This document shows, piece by piece, positions 59,718 through 64,000 of a stretch of 64,000 nt of DNA. The position numbers were made by a program, and so were the translations under genes. The notes beneath the pieces are model-generated. The model saw only the letters and a program-made list of their open reading frames with translations, was not told where the DNA came from and did no database searches. The first letter of the stretch is position 1; each line of letters begins with the position of its first letter. Origin of the DNA: Diphasiastrum complanatum. Lineage: Eukaryota; Streptophyta; Lycopodiopsida; Lycopodiales; Lycopodiaceae. Where the stretch lies: positions 51,225,308-51,289,307 of the forward strand of contig CM055102.1 in the NCBI GenBank assembly GCA_029204225.1, read 5' to 3'.

Positions 59718-59846
59718 TATATAAATTATAATGCAAAGATTGTATATGAATCATATATGTTATGCCTTAAATTTAAGCATGCTATATTTAAATTTAAGGC
59801 ATAAGATATTTGATTCATATACAGTCTTTGCATTATAATTCATATA
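59718..59846. repeat. long imperfect inverted repeat
   Basis: The left arm (59,718-59,775) and right arm (59,787-59,846) are complementary over about 57 bases with only a few mismatches, separated by about 12 bases (AGCATGCTATAT region). It includes AATTATAATGCAAAGA paired with TCTTTGCATTATAATT. It could fold as a MITE or small-RNA precursor; nothing proves transcription. Confidence 0.8.
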
Positions 59847-60498
59847 TCTCAAGGGAATCTTTGCATTCCGAAAAAGACACAAATGACTACAAAATACAAA
59901 TTAAAATCTTACATATAACAATTTCCTTTAGGTTTAAGAAGTTGAATGAATAAGTCAAACTTTATGTAAAAGCCAACTTATTAATGTTAATTTGTGACTC
60001 ATTATTGAAGTATGTCATGAAATTCTTTGAACTTTTCATTTTGAAACACAAAATAAACTACACTAGTGCATCAAATTGAATAATGCTCTAAAGTAAATGG
60101 ATTTGGGAGGAAGATTTACAATTCTTTGAACTTTTTGTTGTCAAAGACAAAATGAACTACACTAGTGCATAGAATTGAGTAATGCTAGAAAGTAAAACCA
60201 ATTTGGGAGGAAGATTCGGTTATCACATCCTTGTTGAAACCTTGAAGTTGTGTGATGACCCATTTAAGCTCTCTATTTTTTTTATTAATGCCCTTCAAGG
60301 GCCTATGTGCATGCCTGAGATCCATCCACTGGATCCCAAGCCCATAGTGTTTGGGCCCAAGCCCTAGCATGTGTGTTATTTATAAGCTATGTTGCAAATA
60401 CTATATATGAATCACATGCTATGCTTTATCTTCACTATATTATTTATGTAGTATAAAACTATTTGTGTCTGTGCTGGCAAAAATGTCCGGCATAAAAC

Positions 60499-60528
60499 GT
60501 CACACACACACACACACACACACACATC
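60499..60528. repeat. (CA)n microsatellite
   Basis: About 14 CA units in the last unit of the degenerate tandem repeat. Confidence 0.95.
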
Positions 60529-60857
60529 TTTTATGCATGGAGTAGGGATGCATGACATAATATGCATCCATTTGGTAGGGCCCATGCTTGGAATTTGATA
60601 TGCACCCTTACCTTTCACCCAAATGGACTTTTTTTTTTCTTACCTTTCACATGACATGTATAATGCAAGGGTACGTTTCAAATAAAATATATATGAACCT
60701 TTAAACCACCTATACACATGTATTCATGTTATATTTACAATAAATTTTTTAAAATTTTAAACTAGCATGGCATTTGACTTTTTAAAGTTATCCTTCATAT
60801 GACACCTTTCATTTATCTATATATATAAAGATATTTGTGTGTCACATTTGTGCCTAT

Positions 60858-60910
60858 GCATGGGGTAGGAGGATGCAGGGGCCTTAACCCATGCATCCTC
60901 CTACCCCATG
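60858..60910. repeat. perfect 19-bp inverted repeat
   Basis: CATGGGGTAGGAGGATGCA and its exact complement are separated by 15 bases. A related CATGCATGGGGAAGAGGATG follows near 60,950. Confidence 0.92.
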
Positions 60911-61238
60911 TACTTTTTCAAAAAAACTAACTAAAATACTTACATACATGCATGGGGAAGAGGATGTATGCATGCTGCCCCATGCATACACCTTGCCACA
61001 TCCTCAATCCGCAATAGGAGCGTACCCCTTGCATCAGGATCACCACATGGCACAACACTATCAATCTAGATCGAAAGATCCAACGAGGTGGATTCATTCT
61101 AGCTCGCACACGGTCTTCTCCATTTTTAGCCCGCTCAAAGCACTTCAAATAGCCCACCTCTCCGTTCTTCCCCCTCTCCCCTTCCCCCGTCGTTGCTTGC
61201 CTGCCATATCCAACAAGCTTTCATCCCACCCGCAATTG

Positions 61239-61320
61239 GGAGGTTGCACTGTGGCAGGATCAGGTGAAAAAGATCAGGTGACTGCATCCTGCCACAGTGC
61301 GATTTGGGAGGTCGCACTGC
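61239..61320. repeat. 15-bp inverted repeat with a third copy
   Basis: GCACTGTGGCAGGAT near 61,244 is the exact complement of ATCCTGCCACAGTGC near 61,286. A third related unit (GCACTGCGGCAAGATGCC) follows at 61,313, and GGGAGGTTGCACT/GGGAGGTCGCACT is duplicated. Confidence 0.85.
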
Positions 61321-61884
61321 GGCAAGATGCCATCTTGGCTAAAAATAAAAAATGAGAGCCCGCAATCTCGATTGAAGCTTCTGGAGGTGCCGCGTTTGCT
61401 CCTGAAGACACTCAGATAGATGCGAGATTGGCTATGCTATTAACAGAAGCTATTGTGGGCAAGGCCGATATTCAAAGCTCTTTCATAAAGGCATAACAAA
61501 TTTTGTTACTCTCATCTGCGGACAGACACATCATAGGCGTGCAACTTCTCAAGGGTCTACCTCCAATAGAAGAAGGAAGACATGAGGAAATCTAGGTCCA
61601 TGGAGCGTCACCAGCGGTCTTCTACTAGCATCATAGGTGTAAAGAGATGATCCACATCTGCGAGTAAGCTCTCCTTTTTTTTTTTTCCGTGCTCATGCTC
61701 ATCTTGATACCAAGCGGCGCGAGCCTTGGCCGTTTGAATTAGTTTCAACACTGTTTAATAATCTTGAGGGAATACTGAGTGAATGATTTTGACATAGATT
61801 CTGTGCAGATTTCCACAGGTCAATCTGATGCATTGAAGCCTGCAAATGTTGTAGGTGGCAGTTAGCTAGGATCCTGCGGACGCA

Positions 61885-62105
<221 letters not shown>

Positions 62106-62901
62106 CCCCCCTCCCTCCTACGTACAGCAGGCCTCTCTCTCCATCACAGTTGAAATCCGTGAGGCGACAAGTAGCATTCTACAGATCCAAAGCAGTTATG
62201 GTTTGTTGACAATTTCAAATATTCTACTGCTCAATTTGTCATGTAATTGATACGTTTCTTTTTCTTAAAGCAGATATTTTGTAATGGTTGCTTTAATATG
62301 ACTACTTTTTTATTTATGTTAGCATATTCCATTGAATATTGTAAGTGCTTTGCTAAGTTAGATGATTTTGGTTATAATTTGGGAATTTCTCTCAGCTTAA
62401 GTAGGCAAGCTTACAATTCAGGTTTGATGTGCAGGATCATCACAATGTTTTATAAAGTTTAAGGAAAAAAGGGTAGTACATGTTTAGCTCCCAAGCATAG
62501 GATAAGATAATTTGGTGCTATCCTAGAAGATTTTACATATTATATGAATATATGGCATCTTCGATGAATAATCTTGGCTTGTTGTATACTTATTTGGCCT
62601 TGACATATCATGTATCGTTCGAAAACACTGAATGCTTGGTGTCTGATGCCTATTTTGTGAGCCAATAATTGGCAAAAAATGATTCAAATAAAAAACATAA
62701 ATCTGTAAAGGGAAAGAAAAGCCCAAACTTGGTTGAAGTTGTTTTTCAAAAGGCAGAATCAAGCATGAGAAACTCTTGCATGAAGGCGATCACGAAGCAC
62801 AAATTAAGGACTTCCTGAGCTACATACATACCTGAGTTGTAAGCACAACTAGAAGCCCTACAGGCTTATTGTCAGACTTACTTTTTGGTGTTTTGTGTGC
62901 A

Positions 62902-63121
62902 GGCTTTTCCCGCTGCACCTACTGGCAAAAATCATCAATCGAGAGAAGGTGTTATAGCAAGATTGATAGTAGCAGTAATTCTCTTAGCAATTTTTAGATG
63001 TACATATCTTTATTATAAAAGAAGAGATGGAGTTCTGCTCATCTTCCGTTGTGTATTATCATATATTTGTCCCAGAACGGACTTGAAAAATTCACTTCAA
63101 AACTCTAAACTCATTAGGTAG
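62902..63121 (+). CDS. candidate exon with one membrane segment
   Basis: An open stretch follows an acceptor-like TTTTGTGTGCAG at 62,891-62,902. It encodes FPAAPTGKNHQSREG, a hydrophobic segment VIARLIVAVILLAIF, then a basic part (YYKRRDG) and about 40 more residues. One membrane helix with basic residues after it is visible. No family was recognised and no upstream exon was found. Confidence 0.2.
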
Positions 63122-63367
63122 GAGGATTTTTATGTTCCGACACGACCAAGTGGGTCGAAAAATTCCGACCACTCACCCGACCCGACGCTAGGGTCGGAAA
63201 AATTTCGATCCAACCATATATTCTAGACTCGAAACTGTCGCAGCACCTCAAAACCATGCTTTGACTTTCTTAATGCTATCAGTCTATCTATTCAATGCCT
63301 TAGTTAATAAATTTTCAATCATTGTTTTGGGCATCAATCGGGATTAAGAGGGTTGTTTAGAAGTATT

Positions 63368-63463
63368 TTGAACACAACAAGCCTTGAATTTGAACACATC
63401 AAGCATTGAATTTTGAACACATCAAGCCTTGAATTTTGAATACATCAGGCCTTGAATTTTAAA
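63368..63463. repeat. minisatellite, four units of about 25 bp
   Basis: Units of GAACACATCAAGCCTTGAAT with T-run length differences. Followed at 63,480-63,710 by purine/pyrimidine text rich in GAAATTTTCG. Confidence 0.85.
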
Positions 63464-64000
63464 GTATGTTTGGAGACTTGAATTTTTGAGAGAATTTTTT
63501 GCAAAAATTTTGACAGAGAATTCTTCGTGAAATTTTCGAGTGTATTTTCCGCGAAATTCTCTTTGTCGAAATTTTCGCAAAAAATACCCTCTCTCTGTCC
63601 CTCGAAAATTTAACTTTCTCTCTAAAAAAATTTCGTGAAATTTTCGAGAGACAGATAGAGAAATTTTTGCAAAATTTTCGCGAGAGAGAGAATCTGGTGA
63701 TTTTTCACTCGATTTTGGCCAGCCAATTTTGTTCAATGACCGTTTACCTACACATACATACACATAGACGTACATATACATACATACGTGTATGTGTATG
63801 TGTATCTTAAGATTAACTGACAATGCATCTCAAGTTGAGAATAGATACTAAGGATATTGTGATTCTGGGGCTACCTTATCAACTGTAGGATCAACTTGCT
63901 CAAAAACTGTCTACTATTACAATGTTCACCTAATTTTCATCCATCAAATTGTGAATTCTTTCTAAAATCCAGTTGCCCTGTCAAGGGTGCAAAGTTCAAC

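Larger units (their letters stand above)
57431..60530. repeat. degenerate long tandem repeat, units of about 0.65-1.06 kb
   Basis: The start motif AAGTTGTGTGA recurs at about 57,434, 57,550, 58,543, 59,599 and 60,244. Each long unit also has related text (GGACACCCATGTTGTCTTTC at 58,000 against GGGCACCTACATTGCCTTCC at 59,085; TCCTAACATGTGTGTGATAT and its variants) and a (CA)n tract. No gene was recognised. Confidence 0.65.

Overview
The window is nuclear DNA from a land plant with a large, retrotransposon-rich genome. Evidence: Ty1/copia and Ty3/gypsy LTR elements of plant type (copia primer sites matching initiator Met-tRNA), GT-AG introns in a host gene, an intronless plant-type histone H3, and A+T-rich gene-poor spacers with long microsatellites. 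The H3 combines H3.1-like and H3.3-like residues, which weakly suggests a non-seed plant; the species cannot be named from the sequence.

Host genes are few. A three-exon gene end at about 5.0-5.74 kb (+) encodes the C-terminal half of an amino-methyltransferase fold (N6-A/N4-C DNA methylase type). A complete histone H3 gene lies at 22.35-22.76 kb (+) with plant histone promoter motifs and a compact 3' hairpin. A fragmentary unknown plus-strand coding region at about 24.6-25.2 kb appears to resume at 36.5 kb after an 11 kb nested insertion. A weak membrane-protein-like exon lies at 62.9 kb.

Mobile elements dominate. 0-1.8 kb: gypsy fragment G0 (-), inserted in a copia integrase fragment. 8.41-14.44 kb: copia-1 (-), TSD AAAAA, near-identical LTRs, reverse transcriptase replaced by about 1.07 kb of unrelated sequence. 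15.6-16.6, 23.8 and 54.1-55.8 kb: copia fragments. 18.3-19.8 kb: decayed gypsy LTR and gag. 25.2-36.5 kb: copia-3 (-), split in its gag zinc knuckle by gypsy G1 (28,784-36,099, +, TSD TTCAT), which lacks reverse transcriptase, RNase H and most of integrase. 36.8-49.3 kb: gypsy G2 (-), 5'-truncated but carrying an extra ORF of unknown function between pol and the 3' LTR; it is interrupted by copia-2 (41,962-48,119, -, TSD GGAAT), which is apparently intact (single 1322-codon gag-pol ORF, LTRs differing at 3 of 682 positions) and is the best candidate for an active element.

The gypsy copies G0, G1 and G2 belong to one family marked by arrays of a degenerate repeat of about 25 bp (core CTCAACCGGAGCAC) before gag and after pol, and by the extra ORF. 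This layout recalls the Tat/Ogre lineage, in which 3' tandem repeats and extra ORFs are known. Deletion endpoints fall in these arrays, and G0 and G1 share stop codons in gag, suggesting a defective family mobilised in trans.

The right end (55.8-64 kb) holds a decayed coiled-coil coding region, a degenerate tandem repeat of about 1 kb with (CA)n tracts, several strong inverted repeats and a long (CT)n tract. About 50-54 kb, and several shorter spacers, are A+T-rich with no recognisable gene.
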